The notes: a model not told the origin generated them from the letters alone. Shown: positions 35,792 through 45,206, counted from the stretch's first letter. The stretch is 64,000 nucleotides of DNA from Lachnospiraceae bacterium JLR.KK002 (GCA_036941025.1 JAYMNP010000001.1:1-64000), one strand, 5' to 3'. Program-made: numbers and translations.

Positions 35792-36274
35792 ATGGTTTCA
35801 AAATTAGAAAGTGAGGTATTGAAAATGTTGGAAAGAATACAGTTAAATAATATGCAGTTAATGAGAATTAAGAGCCATCCAGTTAAAGTTAAGACAGAAG
35901 AAAAGTTTATTATTGTGGATGATTTAGAAAATGGAGAATTAAGGTTATATGAGCAGATTGGTGCTTCACTGAATGCCCTGCAATTATTAACAGGATATGG
36001 AGAGCCTGATAATGCTGTTCTTGTGGCAAAAATCATTATAAATGAGCTGTGGAAAGAAAAAGGGATATTTATACATAGGATTTTTTGTGAATATGGATAT
36101 AAATACCTTGCAGAACCTATGGTATATCAGGTATTGGATTTTGCAGAATTTTATAATGATTATCAGGCAGTGGGAATTTCTGACAGAGAATATGAAACAT
36201 GGTTTCCATACGCTAAGGAGGTATTAGGAGATTTCCAAAAATCAAACAGAATTTATGTGTATGATAAAAAATAA
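35792..36274 (+). CDS. Unrecognised element protein, 160 residues
   Basis: The acidic protein has no signal peptide or membrane segment. It contains EKFIIVDDLENGELRLYEQIGAS and a helical C-terminal half (FAEFYNDYQAVG). Two starts are possible: 35792, or 35825 (MLERIQLNN) with a GAGG site 9 nt upstream; the latter seems better. It lies between the recombinase and the convergent relaxase gene, in the position often taken by small accessory genes of such elements. I do not recognise a family. Confidence 0.6.
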   Translation: MVSKLESEVLKMLERIQLNNMQLMRIKSHPVKVKTEEKFIIVDDLENGELRLYEQIGASLNALQLLTGYGEPDNAVLVAKIIINELWKEKGIFIHRIFCEYGYKYLAEPMVYQVLDFAEFYNDYQAVGISDREYETWFPYAKEVLGDFQKSNRIYVYDKK

Positions 36275-36333
36275 ATTGTTGTCAGGAACAAGAAAGCAGA
36301 GGATTTTTCCTCTGCTTTCCCCTTCCTTCTTCT

Positions 36334-37182
36334 CTATCTTCTTCTATGTCTGGCAGTGTGTTTTTTCTCTTTGTAAAGGGATTTTTCTTTAAAAAATTCA
36401 AGCAATTCTTCTTTTCCCACTTTCATGTTATAAGTTTTTTGAAGGTTGGAGTTTCTTACTTTTTTTCCATCTTGATTGATAAAAACTATATATTTATGGG
36501 TGTCTTTCCAGACAACAGCATATCCTTTCTGTTCCATAGATTTGATAAAATCATCCTTTGATAAAGATTCTTTCATTGAGTTAAAAACTGCAACTGCTGT
36601 GTCTTGGACAAAAGATTTTACTTTTCCCTCTTGTGCTTTTTTAAGGAACTGGTATTTATCCATGTTATCTGTCACAAGCCCTTTTCTCTCTTGTCCATCA
36701 AAGGACTTCTTTTTTGCCAATTCACAAACTGAAAGTCCATGCTCTAAACATAGCTTATTGTTAAGTTTTTTCATATCTTCTAAGTCTTTCTTTGACATAG
36801 AGAATTTATGTCCATTAAGAAAACTCACACTATTAACAACAAAATGAGTATGTATGTGATGTTTGTCAACATGGGTAGAGTACACAACTTCAAAATCTGA
36901 AAAGAGGGGGCAGGATTCAGTAAATTCTTTTGCTATTTGATATGCCTGCTGTGCTGTGATTTTTTCATCTGGTGAAAAGGATTGGACAAAGTGCTTATAA
37001 GTTCTTCCCCCTGTTTTTCCATATAATTCCTTTGTCATATTCATTTCTGTAACTGCTGTGTCTATGGAGCAGTTAAAACCAGAACATAACTTTTTCCCTA
37101 TGGTTTTTTCTTTTCTGGTTACATAATTGATAATGTGCTTTATGTCTGAATGTGAATTTTTGATTGCTTTAATAATTGCCAT
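36334..37182 (-). CDS. MobP-type relaxase
   Basis: The 282-residue protein begins AIIKAIKNSHSDIKHIINYV. It carries the relaxase motif THVDKHHIHTHFVVNSV with the three-histidine cluster, and an upstream YKHFVQSFSPDE. Relaxases of this family nick oriT through a tyrosine near the N-terminus and pilot the strand to a recipient. It is short, with little beyond the nicking domain. The start overlaps the end of mobC upstream, and the two form a divergent unit relative to the coupling-protein gene. Confidence 0.88.
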   Translation of the reverse strand: MAIIKAIKNSHSDIKHIINYVTRKEKTIGKKLCSGFNCSIDTAVTEMNMTKELYGKTGGRTYKHFVQSFSPDEKITAQQAYQIAKEFTESCPLFSDFEVVYSTHVDKHHIHTHFVVNSVSFLNGHKFSMSKKDLEDMKKLNNKLCLEHGLSVCELAKKKSFDGQERKGLVTDNMDKYQFLKKAQEGKVKSFVQDTAVAVFNSMKESLSKDDFIKSMEQKGYAVVWKDTHKYIVFINQDGKKVRNSNLQKTYNMKVGKEELLEFFKEKSLYKEKKHTARHRRR

Positions 37183-37457
37183 ATTTTTTCCATCCCCTTT
37201 CTTACTTCTGAAATTTCTCCTTCAGTAACATTTCCTGTTTCATTACAATGTCTGGTTATCTGGTTTATGTTAATTCCAATTTTCTTTATATGGAATATCA
37301 GTGTTTGAAATTCTTTGATGTGTATAACTTCTTTTTCTAGTGCTGTTTTTAATAAAAATTGCTGTTGGGAAATTCCAGACTCTTTTACTTTTCCTTTTAT
37401 GATTTCATATTCTTCTTCTGATAATCTGAATGTCATTTTCCTTGTTCTTTGAATCAT
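37140..37457 (-). CDS. MobC-like relaxosome accessory protein
   Basis: The 105-residue protein has a ribbon-helix-helix-like start (KMTFRLSEEEYEIIKGKV) and the helical MobC region (HIKKIGININQITRHCNE). MobC proteins bind near oriT and help the relaxase open the strands. The start at 37457 has a GGTGG site upstream on the minus strand. It overlaps the relaxase gene by 43 bp. Confidence 0.85.
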   Translation of the reverse strand: MIQRTRKMTFRLSEEEYEIIKGKVKESGISQQQFLLKTALEKEVIHIKEFQTLIFHIKKIGININQITRHCNETGNVTEGEISEVRKGMEKIWQLLKQSKIHIQT

Positions 37458-37554
37458 AAATTATCACCACCCTTTTTGACTTGAATAATAGATTGTAACA
37501 ATAAAATGAAATTTTATCTGACAGCAATAATTTAAAATTATAGCCAGAAAATTT

Positions 37555-37608
37555 GTGTGGCGGAGCCACACTGAAAAAGGGGGTCAAGGGGGAATCCCCA
37601 CTTGCAAG
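37555..37608. other. Candidate oriT
   Basis: Upstream of mobC-relaxase, GTGTGGC-GGA-GCCACAC (37555-37571) forms a perfect hairpin. It is followed by a G-rich stretch with GGGGG-AAT-CCCC (37588-37599) and the palindrome CTTGCAAG (37601-37608). Hairpin plus G-run next to a divergent mob gene pair is the usual oriT layout for this relaxase type. The nick site is not determinable by eye. The rest of the gap to the coupling-protein gene (37610-37890) shows no convincing gene. Confidence 0.6.
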
Positions 37609-37915
37609 TTCAAAAATGCGACAGCAATTTTGGAATCTTGCCATACAATCCATCCTGCACTGTTAAGGTTCAGAATTAAATTTGAAGGGAGAGAGTTGGA
37701 ATGCACATTTAATTATGAAGGATGGATTGTGCAGCAATGAAGAAGGAATTTGCAGATACATTTTGTTAAAAATGTACTGCAATATTCTTTTGAATGGCTG
37801 CATGGTGGAGAAAAATCTATGATTAAAATGATTGAGGTTTGTGCTTCCCTTCCTGCTCTATTTTCACAAAAATATCATTTTTAATTGTGAAGGTAAAATG
37901 AAAGGATGTGAGAGA

Positions 37916-39571
37916 ATGCACTTGAAAAATATCATCAACTTTTTAGGATTGTGGAGCTACCCTTTTGGGATTTCTTTATCTGGACTACTCTTGTATTTTA
38001 TACAAACAATGAGAATGCAGGAGTTTACTCTTGACAGAGAAAACATAACAGGGATTGCCATAGGGGGACTGATTGCACCATTTTTTGTTATGTTATCTAA
38101 TTTCTATGATTACCTTTCAAAAGGGAAAAAAGAGTTTACTCCAAACCTAACATTTAAGAAAAATGTTACTTCTATTTCAGATTCTAAAAAACAAGCAATG
38201 TATAGAAAAGTTGGGAAGGATGATAACCTTCTTAAAAAAAAGCCAGAGGGAATAATCTTAGGAAAACAAGGAAGAAAGTTTGTGTGCCTACCTGTTGGAA
38301 AGAAAGGTCAGAAAGATGGAGTTTCAGCAGTTGTGCTTGGAAGTCCTGGCTCTGGAAAGTCTGTGTTTCTAACAAATTTCTTACTTAACAATTTTATGAA
38401 AAAAGAACCAACTCCTGTTTTTTGCTTGGATATAAAGCCAGAGTTAGCAAGTAAAAGTGTGGATTTGAGTGAAAATAAAAATGTGAAGGTTGTTGATTTT
38501 ACTGACAGGAGCAAAGCAGGATGGGATGTTTATTTTTCTTTGAATGAAGATACAACAGATGATGAAAAAATGAGGGTTTTTGATGGAATTTCCAGAGCCT
38601 TAATAACAAGTTCAAATCCTAAGGACAAGTTTTTTGTCAATAATGCAAGAACAATCTGTAAATTCTTACTATTATATTGGTTTAACAGGGGACTGGGATT
38701 CATTGATGGAATTACAAAAATCATATCAAAGGATGTAGGGGAGCATATAAAGGAAGTTCTGCAAGATAAAGAATATTGTCCAGAAGGAAGTCTGGTTTAC
38801 AATGGATTGAAAAAATATGATGAAAAGGATAGTGAGGCCATGCAGGATATTGAATTGACTTTACAAGAGCATTTGAATATTTTCTTAAATTCTGATGTTA
38901 GGTATCAATTAAGGGATAATCCATTGAAAGCCAATCCAGAAGATTTGAATAATGGGAGTTCAATTTTTCTCTGTCTGCCTATGTACCTTTTGGATGAAAA
39001 TGAGGATATTTTAAGGCTTATAACTTTTCAGATTATCCAAACACTTGAAAAAAGGGGTGAAGATTGGAGACAGCCTGTTGTTCTGATTTTGGATGAGTTA
39101 GCCAGACTAGGAAAATTGGAGAATCTTTTATCTTTTCTGGCAGTGAACAGAAGTCTTGGAGTATCTGTATTGATGGCTTATCAGGACATGTCACAAATTC
39201 AGAAAATATATAGCAGAGAAGAATCAAGAACTTTAATGAATTTATCAGAGATTACATATGTACTTTCCTGCAAAGATGGAGAAACAGCAAAAGAGCTGTC
39301 TAATTTAATAGGTGAATACAGAGAAGAAAAAATATCTCATAACAGGTCTTCCCTACTGCATTGTTCCAGTGGAAAAGAAAGCATTTCAAATGAGTACAGA
39401 AGAATCATGGAAGTATCAGATTTTCAAGATTTGAGGGACAAAAAGGAAGTCATTTTGATTTTGTATGGCAAGTTTTTCAGAATCAAACAGTTTAGATATT
39501 TTGAAGATTCAGCACTTCTAAAAAGGTATCATGAAATAGTCAGGGGAAACCAGGAATTAGAGACATGGTAA
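37916..39571 (+). CDS. VirD4/TraG-like conjugative coupling ATPase
   Basis: The protein (551 residues from ATG 37916, AAAGGA 9 nt upstream; ATG 37898 is an alternative) has two N-terminal membrane helices (FGISLSGLLLYFIQTM and ITGIAIGGLIAPFFVMLS). It carries Walker A GSPGSGKSVFLTN and Walker B VVLILDELARLGKLENL with the coupling-protein-like SLGVSVLMAYQDMSQIQ. It would link the relaxase-DNA complex to a helper conjugation channel, since none is encoded here. Confidence 0.9.
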   Translation: MHLKNIINFLGLWSYPFGISLSGLLLYFIQTMRMQEFTLDRENITGIAIGGLIAPFFVMLSNFYDYLSKGKKEFTPNLTFKKNVTSISDSKKQAMYRKVGKDDNLLKKKPEGIILGKQGRKFVCLPVGKKGQKDGVSAVVLGSPGSGKSVFLTNFLLNNFMKKEPTPVFCLDIKPELASKSVDLSENKNVKVVDFTDRSKAGWDVYFSLNEDTTDDEKMRVFDGISRALITSSNPKDKFFVNNARTICKFLLLYWFNRGLGFIDGITKIISKDVGEHIKEVLQDKEYCPEGSLVYNGLKKYDEKDSEAMQDIELTLQEHLNIFLNSDVRYQLRDNPLKANPEDLNNGSSIFLCLPMYLLDENEDILRLITFQIIQTLEKRGEDWRQPVVLILDELARLGKLENLLSFLAVNRSLGVSVLMAYQDMSQIQKIYSREESRTLMNLSEITYVLSCKDGETAKELSNLIGEYREEKISHNRSSLLHCSSGKESISNEYRRIMEVSDFQDLRDKKEVILILYGKFFRIKQFRYFEDSALLKRYHEIVRGNQELETW

Positions 39572-39604
39572 TAAAAGTTATAAATGTTAGAGGGGGAATG
39601 TTTT

Positions 39605-40579
39605 ATGAATTATGAAGAATTTAAGACAGAATTACAAGAAAAAATACAAGAGAGGTTTTTACAGAATATTGATTTTGTTTCAAACATGGTTACATTGACA
39701 AATGAAACTGTGGAAGGAATGGCATTGAAATTTGAAGGCAGTCAAGGGATGGATTTAACTATTTATCCTAACAGATTATATGAGAAATATAAAAGGGGAA
39801 TTAGTGTTACAGAGATGGCTGAATATTTTTCAAAAGAGATTTCATATGCACTTGCACACAAGCCTGCAATGCCTGAAATTACAGTTGAAAATGCTGCAAG
39901 TTGTGTCAGATTTTCTTTAATAAACAAGGAGAGGAACAAAGAGCTGTTGGAGAAATGCCCTCACATTGATGTGTTTGACATGGCAGGAGTCATAAGGTGG
40001 CACATTTCAGAGAAAGAATCTTTCCTTGTTGATACAAATGTCATGCAGAAGTTACAGATGACAAGAGAAGAATTATTGATGATTGCAAAGAAGAATACAG
40101 AGAACCAGAAATTTATATGTGAAGAAATGACAGGGGTAATGAGGGAAATCATGCTAAAGAATGGAATTGAAAAAGAAGTTGTGGATGAAATTATCCCAAT
40201 GCAACAGACTCCCTTCTATGTTGTCACAACAGAAAATTATTTTGATGGAAGTGTTGTTATGCTCTCTAATACTTTTTTGCAGAAAGTAGCTAATCAGTTA
40301 AATTGTGATGAACTCTATATCATTCCATCTAGCAGGCATGAAATCTTGGTGGCAAATCCCAATTTGCCATTAGATTCTCAAGCATTAAAGGATATTGTTA
40401 TGGAAGTCCATGAGGGTTCACAGGCTTTGAAGGCAGAAGACTTTTTGAGCAACTCTGTTTATAAGTACAATGCAAAGAGCTTCACATTTTCTATATGTGA
40501 CAGCAAGGGGTTATTTCAGGATAAAGGAACTAAAAAACACAATGCAAAGAGGGATTCAGGGAAGGGGAGGAAATTATGA
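39605..40579 (+). CDS. DUF5688-family protein
   Basis: The 324-residue protein (MNYEEFKTELQEKIQERF start, GAGGGGG 8 nt upstream) is typical of DUF5688 proteins found in mobile elements of gut Firmicutes. Recognisable parts are LYEKYKRGISVTEMAEYF and LYIIPSSRHEILVA. Function is unknown; no enzyme motif is evident. The stop overlaps a short frame that begins with a strong ribosome-binding site. Confidence 0.8.
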   Translation: MNYEEFKTELQEKIQERFLQNIDFVSNMVTLTNETVEGMALKFEGSQGMDLTIYPNRLYEKYKRGISVTEMAEYFSKEISYALAHKPAMPEITVENAASCVRFSLINKERNKELLEKCPHIDVFDMAGVIRWHISEKESFLVDTNVMQKLQMTREELLMIAKKNTENQKFICEEMTGVMREIMLKNGIEKEVVDEIIPMQQTPFYVVTTENYFDGSVVMLSNTFLQKVANQLNCDELYIIPSSRHEILVANPNLPLDSQALKDIVMEVHEGSQALKAEDFLSNSVYKYNAKSFTFSICDSKGLFQDKGTKKHNAKRDSGKGRKL

Positions 40580-40740
40580 TGAATGTTATGTTGTATGAGC
40601 AAGTTAAAAGTTTATATTCAAATTATGTGGCAATAAAGCCAGTGCATACATGTAAGGGACTGACATATGGGGGAGGTGGGCAGAATGGAACAGCAGGAAA
40701 AGATAAAGGAAATCACAGAGAAATTGGAAAAGGGGATTGA
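40576..40740 (+). CDS. Possible small protein overlapping two genes
   Basis: Immediately behind GGGGAGGAAATT lies an ATG opening a 54-residue frame (MMNVMLYEQVKSLYSNYVAIKPVHTCK and on) that runs past the start of the ArdC-like gene. The ribosome-binding site is better than that of many real genes here. The product ends in a low-complexity stretch because it shares bases with the next gene, so it may serve mainly for translational coupling. Confidence 0.4.
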   Translation: MMNVMLYEQVKSLYSNYVAIKPVHTCKGLTYGGGGQNGTAGKDKGNHREIGKGD

Positions 40741-41653
40741 GGATTTGTTTCAATCAGAAAATTATAAGAATTACCTTTTAACTATGAGCAAATTCACTTC
40801 ATATTCTTTAAACAATACATTGCTTATTGCAATGCAAAAACCAGATGCCACCACTGTTGCAGGGTACACCACCTGGAAAAGCCTTGGCAGACAGGTGAAA
40901 AAGGGTGAAAAAGCAATTCAGATACTTGCACCAATCATTTATAAGAAAAAAAGGGAAGATGAGGGAAAAGAAGATGATAGAATTTCTGCCAGAAGGGACA
41001 AGCCATTGAGTGGGAAAACTGAAAAAATCCTTGTGGGATTTAAGATGGTGAATGTATTTGATATAAGTTCTACAGAGGGTGAGCCACTCCCAGAAATTGC
41101 ACATAAGTTAGATGGGACTGTGGAAGGGTATGCAGATTTCATGAGGGCAATAAAAGAGATTTCTCCTGTGCCTGTTGAAATTAAGAAAATTGATGGTTCT
41201 GCCAATGGATATTATGACTTAAAAGAGAAATATATTGCTATAGATAGTGGCATGTCACAAACCATGCATTGCAAGACTGGAATACATGAGCTGGCACATG
41301 CTATTTTACATGATAGAGATATTGAAACAGAAAAGGATTCAAAGGTTGATATTGAAACTAAAGAGGTACAAGCAGAATCTGTTGCTTTTACAGTTTGTGA
41401 ATACTTTGGCATAAATACTTCTGATTACTCCTTTGGCTATATCAGTGGTTGGAGTTCAGGAAAAGATTTGAAAGAATTAAAAGCAAGTATGGAAACTATT
41501 AGAAATACAGCACAAATAATTATTACTGGTATAAATGAGAAATTAGAAGGAATAAAAATGTCAAAGCAAAAAGGTATGGAAATCTCTGAAAACAAGCATA
41601 CTGATTTTCTTAAACAGGATAAGCCTTTACATAAAAAATCCATGAGACATTGA
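40685..41653 (+). CDS. ArdC-like antirestriction protein with zinc-peptidase motif
   Basis: The 322-residue protein has the ArdC N-terminal single-strand-DNA-binding domain (FTSYSLNNTLLIAMQ, TTWKSLGRQVKKGEKAIQI) and a C-terminal metallopeptidase motif GIHELAHAILH with VQAESVAFTVCEYFGI. ArdC-type proteins protect incoming single-stranded DNA during transfer. That makes sense for an element sitting inside a restriction-modification island. The start at 40685 has GGAGG 9 nt upstream. Confidence 0.85.
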   Translation: MEQQEKIKEITEKLEKGIEDLFQSENYKNYLLTMSKFTSYSLNNTLLIAMQKPDATTVAGYTTWKSLGRQVKKGEKAIQILAPIIYKKKREDEGKEDDRISARRDKPLSGKTEKILVGFKMVNVFDISSTEGEPLPEIAHKLDGTVEGYADFMRAIKEISPVPVEIKKIDGSANGYYDLKEKYIAIDSGMSQTMHCKTGIHELAHAILHDRDIETEKDSKVDIETKEVQAESVAFTVCEYFGINTSDYSFGYISGWSSGKDLKELKASMETIRNTAQIIITGINEKLEGIKMSKQKGMEISENKHTDFLKQDKPLHKKSMRH

Positions 41654-41666
41654 AGGGGGAATAGTT

Positions 41667-42059
41667 ATGATACAAAGAATTATGTATGCAATTTATCCAG
41701 AAAGTGAATATACTGTGCAGAAATTCATGGACAGGTTAAAAATTGCAGGAATTTATACAAATAGAATTAAATCATCTGATAAGTATGACTATTTTGAATC
41801 CTCATGGGATGACAAAGAAATCCCACTGTTAAGTGTGCAGAAAGGAAATTGCAGGAATGCAGGCGCAAAAATGAAACAGCTTGAATATAAGGGTAAGCCT
41901 GTTGCCTGTGGTTCTGTCTATCTCTTAAAGAAACAGAAAAATTTATCCAATGAAAAAATTGGAGAACTGTTTGAGGTATCAGAGTCTACCATATCCAGAA
42001 GGATAAAAAAGCATTCAGTAGATGGAAATTTTAATGAAAACAGCAAAACAATCTTTTGA
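41667..42059 (+). CDS. Small protein with C-terminal helix-turn-helix
   Basis: The 130-residue protein has an unclassified N-terminal half. Its C-terminal helix-turn-helix (LSNEKIGELFEVSESTISRRIKKH) resembles the Hin/resolvase DNA-binding tail or a simple repressor. It follows the ArdC-like gene by 13 bp behind AGGGGG, so it belongs to the same operon. It may regulate the transfer genes; this is inference. Confidence 0.6.
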   Translation: MIQRIMYAIYPESEYTVQKFMDRLKIAGIYTNRIKSSDKYDYFESSWDDKEIPLLSVQKGNCRNAGAKMKQLEYKGKPVACGSVYLLKKQKNLSNEKIGELFEVSESTISRRIKKHSVDGNFNENSKTIF

Positions 42060-42244
42060 TAAAAGGCCCTGAATCAAAAGCCAATCCCTTTTATGACAGA
42101 AAATACATTGTTCATCTGTCTCATTTTTAATCTTCTTGACAAGAATTTTTATACGCTTTATAATGAAATTAATTAACAGAATTTGTTGATTAGCTTTCTA
42201 AGAAACTGAAAATTCACAAAGGAAATGTTGGGAGACGAAAGAGG

Positions 42245-42835
42245 ATGAAAAAGAAAAGAATAAGAATGATGGTTGTATTAGTAGTGTTAGCAATATTGTT
42301 AATGCCTGTTACTGGCATGGAGACTCATGCTGCAACCCCAAAAAGCACCATCAAAGCTACAACAAAAGTAAAGAAACCAGGTCAGGTAAAAGGGCTGAAA
42401 AAAGTGAAAGAATCATGCAAGTGGGATGGCTACAGAAATATCAGCTATGTTAAAATAAAATTCAACAAGGTAAAAGGTGCTACAGGGTATCAGGTGCTGA
42501 TTTATAAGACACATAGAGAACCTGGATATCAAACCCCATTACTTTATGCAAAAACCACTAAAAAAACAACTTACACCATCAACAACCTTGTGCCTGATTA
42601 TAGATATACTGTAAAAATAAAGGCATACACAAAAGGGAAGAATGGGAAGATTGTTTATGGCAAGGTTAAAAGCATTAAGTTCAAGACTGGTGGAAGAAAG
42701 AAGGGGCAGTATTATACCTGTGGCTCTTGTTGTACAGGCATGCCTGGAAACATGAACAGAATCACTGAACATGGTGATGCTGTAGCCAAAATCCATAAAG
42801 AACTACATGCTGGTGGAACTTATTATTGGAAATAG
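42245..42835 (+). CDS. Secreted protein with a fibronectin type III-like domain
   Basis: The 196-residue product begins with a clear signal peptide (MKKKRIRMMVVLVVLAILL, cleavage near THAA). A lysine-rich linker follows (PGQVKGLKKVK), then a beta domain with GATGYQVLIYK and PDYRYTVKIKAYTKG, typical of bacterial surface Fn3 repeats. The C-terminal tail has a CGSCCTGM cysteine cluster. It may be a surface or exclusion-type factor of the element. It ends before a strong terminator. Confidence 0.7.
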   Translation: MKKKRIRMMVVLVVLAILLMPVTGMETHAATPKSTIKATTKVKKPGQVKGLKKVKESCKWDGYRNISYVKIKFNKVKGATGYQVLIYKTHREPGYQTPLLYAKTTKKTTYTINNLVPDYRYTVKIKAYTKGKNGKIVYGKVKSIKFKTGGRKKGQYYTCGSCCTGMPGNMNRITEHGDAVAKIHKELHAGGTYYWK

Positions 42836-42865
42836 AGCTTTCATGCACCTATTATGTGAAACAGG

Positions 42866-42909
42866 CTGAAAAGCAGTCCTTAGCTGAGAAGCTGAGGGCT
42901 GTTTTTCAG
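42866..42909 (+). terminator. Long terminator hairpin after the secreted protein gene
   Basis: CTGAAAAGCAGTCCTTAGCT pairs with AGCTGAGGGCTGTTTTTCAG with few mismatches around a GAGA loop. The strand after it is not T-rich, but T-runs are built into the 3' arm. It separates the left transfer operon from the replication-like region. Confidence 0.75.
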
Positions 42910-43138
42910 TGCTTGTGGATAATGTTGAAATGGTAATGGATACAAAGATATTGTTGACAATATTCACCATTGTATTAGAATTGATGTATAGGGACAGGGG
43001 AAGGGGGGAATTTATCTGTTTCAATTTGGCACAAAGATAGTGAAGGGAAATCACCTAGGCTGTTACTCCACCTGGAATATTCTGCAATAGGGAGCCTGTT
43101 GGCAGAACAAAGACAAAATAGAATCAGGGTGAAATTGT

Positions 43139-43463
43139 CAAGGGGAAAGAGGAAGATTTTTTCATTATCTTTTCAAATGAAAAAATACTCTCTGCCTTGA
43201 TAATTGGGAAAAGAAGCATAATGTTAAGAAGAGGATGTGAATACATAGTTATTCATATCCTCTTAATTATGATTTTCTTTTAAATCCTATATGGGGTAAA
43301 CATGATAAATATCCCTTACATTCTTCCTCTTCTCTTTTCCCTCCTTCTTCCCTTCAATTCTTTTTTGAAACAGGCTGTGTGTAGCAAGGGAGAGGATGGG
43401 AAATAAACTTTGCCTGAAAGGGGGAGTGTAGGAAAGTCCCAAGGAATTATCCTTAGGGACTTT
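43139..43463. repeat. Three strong hairpins in the gap between the secreted protein and Rep-like genes
   Basis: The 730-bp gap 42836-43562 holds no convincing gene but has three large dyads. CAAGG..AGAG..ATTTTTTCATT pairs with AATGAAAAAAT..CTCT..CCTTG (43139-43199). AAGAGGAT-centred arms lie between 43217 and 43271. AAAGTCCC-N15-GGGACTTT is at 43433-43463. Such clusters could be convergent terminators or part of a replication origin. Confidence 0.6.
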
Positions 43464-43562
43464 TTGGTAAGTTTCTTTTGTAAAAAAGTCCCTGGAACCA
43501 TTGAAAAATAAGGGTTTTTGATGGAATCCCAATGTGTCACTTTGAATAAAAATATCATATTG

Positions 43563-44711
43563 TTATTGTGGGTAATATGATGTTGCTTTTTTGTAATCAT
43601 TCAAAGTTTCCAGTATTTCATGAATTTTAGCAATGTCATTGTTTTTATAAATGTCATTCTCAATGGAAATGCTCAACAAGGCTTTTAAAGCTCTTTGAGC
43701 ATTTCTGTGTGGGTCTGGCAGTTTGTTAAAGGCACTGCAAACCTGTTCAATGTCAAGGATGTATGGAATCATTGCTGATTCTGACTTGTTCCTTATTTCC
43801 TGCATTACCTTGTGGTGCCATGTGTTTTTGTTTTTTGTGCGACAATCCACAATTAACCTTTTCAACTCCTTTTCTCTTGTGAGCTGCCAACTGTTGAACT
43901 TTTTCAATAAATTCTCATATATCTGTTGGTTGAAGTATTCAGCTAATTTTTCCTGGCTCAAATCTTTCCAGAAAGAGGACTCAAAGACAGACTTGATTTT
44001 CTTTCTGTTTTTCAGCTTTAATTCAATGCGCAGGATTTCAATGTCATTTTCTATTTCCATCCCCTCATTTTTTAACTGCTCTGCCTTGTCATAAAATATA
44101 ATTTCTACTGATTTGTTACCTCTTATAAAGGATTCTTCATGGACTATTTTTTTATTCCTCATTTTATCATAAGTGTTCAACTTTCCCAGATGATTATGAA
44201 AAAATGACATAAACAACCTTAATACCCTGTTGTATTTGGAAAAGGCATTTCTCAAGAATATGTTTGTGTTAATCTCTATGTAATCAACTTTCATATAAGC
44301 ATTATGTAAGACAATTCCATATTCAGAGTGTATGTATTCCAGAACCTGATGGATGTAAGTGTCATATTCTTCATAGGTCATGTTTTCCAGGTTGAATCCC
44401 TTGGCATTGGAAACACATATGCTTAAGTACACATATTCAATAGGCATGTTGTTTCCACTGTTAGCACACCCAATTAACAAATCAGAAAAGATTTCATTAT
44501 CTTTGATAAGGATTTTAGAGATTCCTGCCCCTGATTCTGGCATATACCTCTTACAAGGTATGAAAGAGTTTGGGGATTGGACAATTTCCACTCTTTTTGC
44601 CATAGACTGAAGCTTAATCATGTCAATGTGTTCCACTGCAAAGCCTGAGAGTTTTATCTTATCAATTCCCACTCTTTTGATTGAATCCATCTCTAAATCA
44701 CTGATATTCAT
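43563..44711 (-). CDS. Putative replication initiation (Rep) protein
   Basis: The 382-residue protein has a central part (LHNAYMKVDYIEINTNIFL, NKSVEIIFYDKAEQL, ILRIELKLKNRKKI) resembling rolling-circle/phage gene II-type initiators. Family assignment is by pattern only. On the minus strand its start at 44711 has GGTGGG upstream. Behind it lies a stem (44717-44756: TCCCA, TTCCAGAAA with TTTCTGGAA, TGGGA) that could be an origin or attenuator. A Rep in an integrated element would allow replication of the excised circle. Confidence 0.55.
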   Translation of the reverse strand: MNISDLEMDSIKRVGIDKIKLSGFAVEHIDMIKLQSMAKRVEIVQSPNSFIPCKRYMPESGAGISKILIKDNEIFSDLLIGCANSGNNMPIEYVYLSICVSNAKGFNLENMTYEEYDTYIHQVLEYIHSEYGIVLHNAYMKVDYIEINTNIFLRNAFSKYNRVLRLFMSFFHNHLGKLNTYDKMRNKKIVHEESFIRGNKSVEIIFYDKAEQLKNEGMEIENDIEILRIELKLKNRKKIKSVFESSFWKDLSQEKLAEYFNQQIYENLLKKFNSWQLTREKELKRLIVDCRTKNKNTWHHKVMQEIRNKSESAMIPYILDIEQVCSAFNKLPDPHRNAQRALKALLSISIENDIYKNNDIAKIHEILETLNDYKKATSYYPQ

Positions 44712-44716
44712 AAATA

Positions 44717-44756
44717 TCCCACCTTCCAGAAATTTTTTGTTTTCTGGAAAATGGGA
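44717..44756 (-). promoter_or_regulatory. Stem-loop just upstream of the Rep-like gene
   Basis: TTCCAGAAA (44724-44732) pairs with TTTCTGGAA (44741-44749), extended outward by TCCCA (44717-44721) with TGGGA (44752-44756). It begins 6 bp from the Rep-like start codon, a position for an attenuator or origin. The remaining stretch to 44940 is AT-rich with no clear gene. Confidence 0.45.
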
Positions 44757-44941
44757 GATTTTTCAGTTTTAGACAGATTTTTCTTTGCCTATATGAAAAT
44801 TTTTCCTTCTTCTTTTCCTTCTTCCCTTTATCTTCCTGGTTCTTTTGAGTGTAATGGGTAAATTGAATGTATTGATTAAATAGGGATTACTTAACACTTA
44901 GAGTTGGTTTTATATGAGTTTCAAGAGAACTTTATTATCAG

Positions 44942-44969
44942 TTGACTTTTTATATTTTGGGACTATACA
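44942..44969 (+). promoter_or_regulatory. Promoter of the right-end small gene
   Basis: TTGACT (44942-44947) is 16 bp from TATACA (44964-44969). It drives the small zinc-ribbon gene and possibly reads out of the element toward the 3' part of fic. Confidence 0.6.
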
Positions 44970-45017
44970 ATAGAAACATAGTTGTTAGAAAATTATTGTT
45001 TAGGTGGTGATAGGGAA

Positions 45018-45206
45018 ATGTGTAAGATTACTAAGAACATGATTAAATGTAATTTATGTGGGGATATTATAATCTCAACTTATAGGCATGATTTTGTAAG
45101 CTGCAAATGTGGTTGTTGTAGTGTAGATGGTGGGAATGATTATTTGAAAAGGAGTTTTACCAATACCAAGGATGATTTTACAGAGTTAAGTGAAGTTGAA
45201 AAATAA
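45018..45206 (+). CDS. Small zinc-ribbon protein
   Basis: The 62-residue protein has two cysteine pairs, CNLCG and CKCGCC, in a short ribbon (NMIKCNLCGDIIISTYRHDF). This resembles small uncharacterised DUF7695-type proteins. It is the last gene of the element, ending 10 bp before the attR arm, with its own promoter. Confidence 0.65.
   Translation: MCKITKNMIKCNLCGDIIISTYRHDFVSCKCGCCSVDGGNDYLKRSFTNTKDDFTELSEVEK

Noticed and set aside
37610..37890. Short open frame at 37555-37740 in the oriT region
   Set aside because: It overlaps the oriT-like hairpins and lacks a ribosome-binding site.
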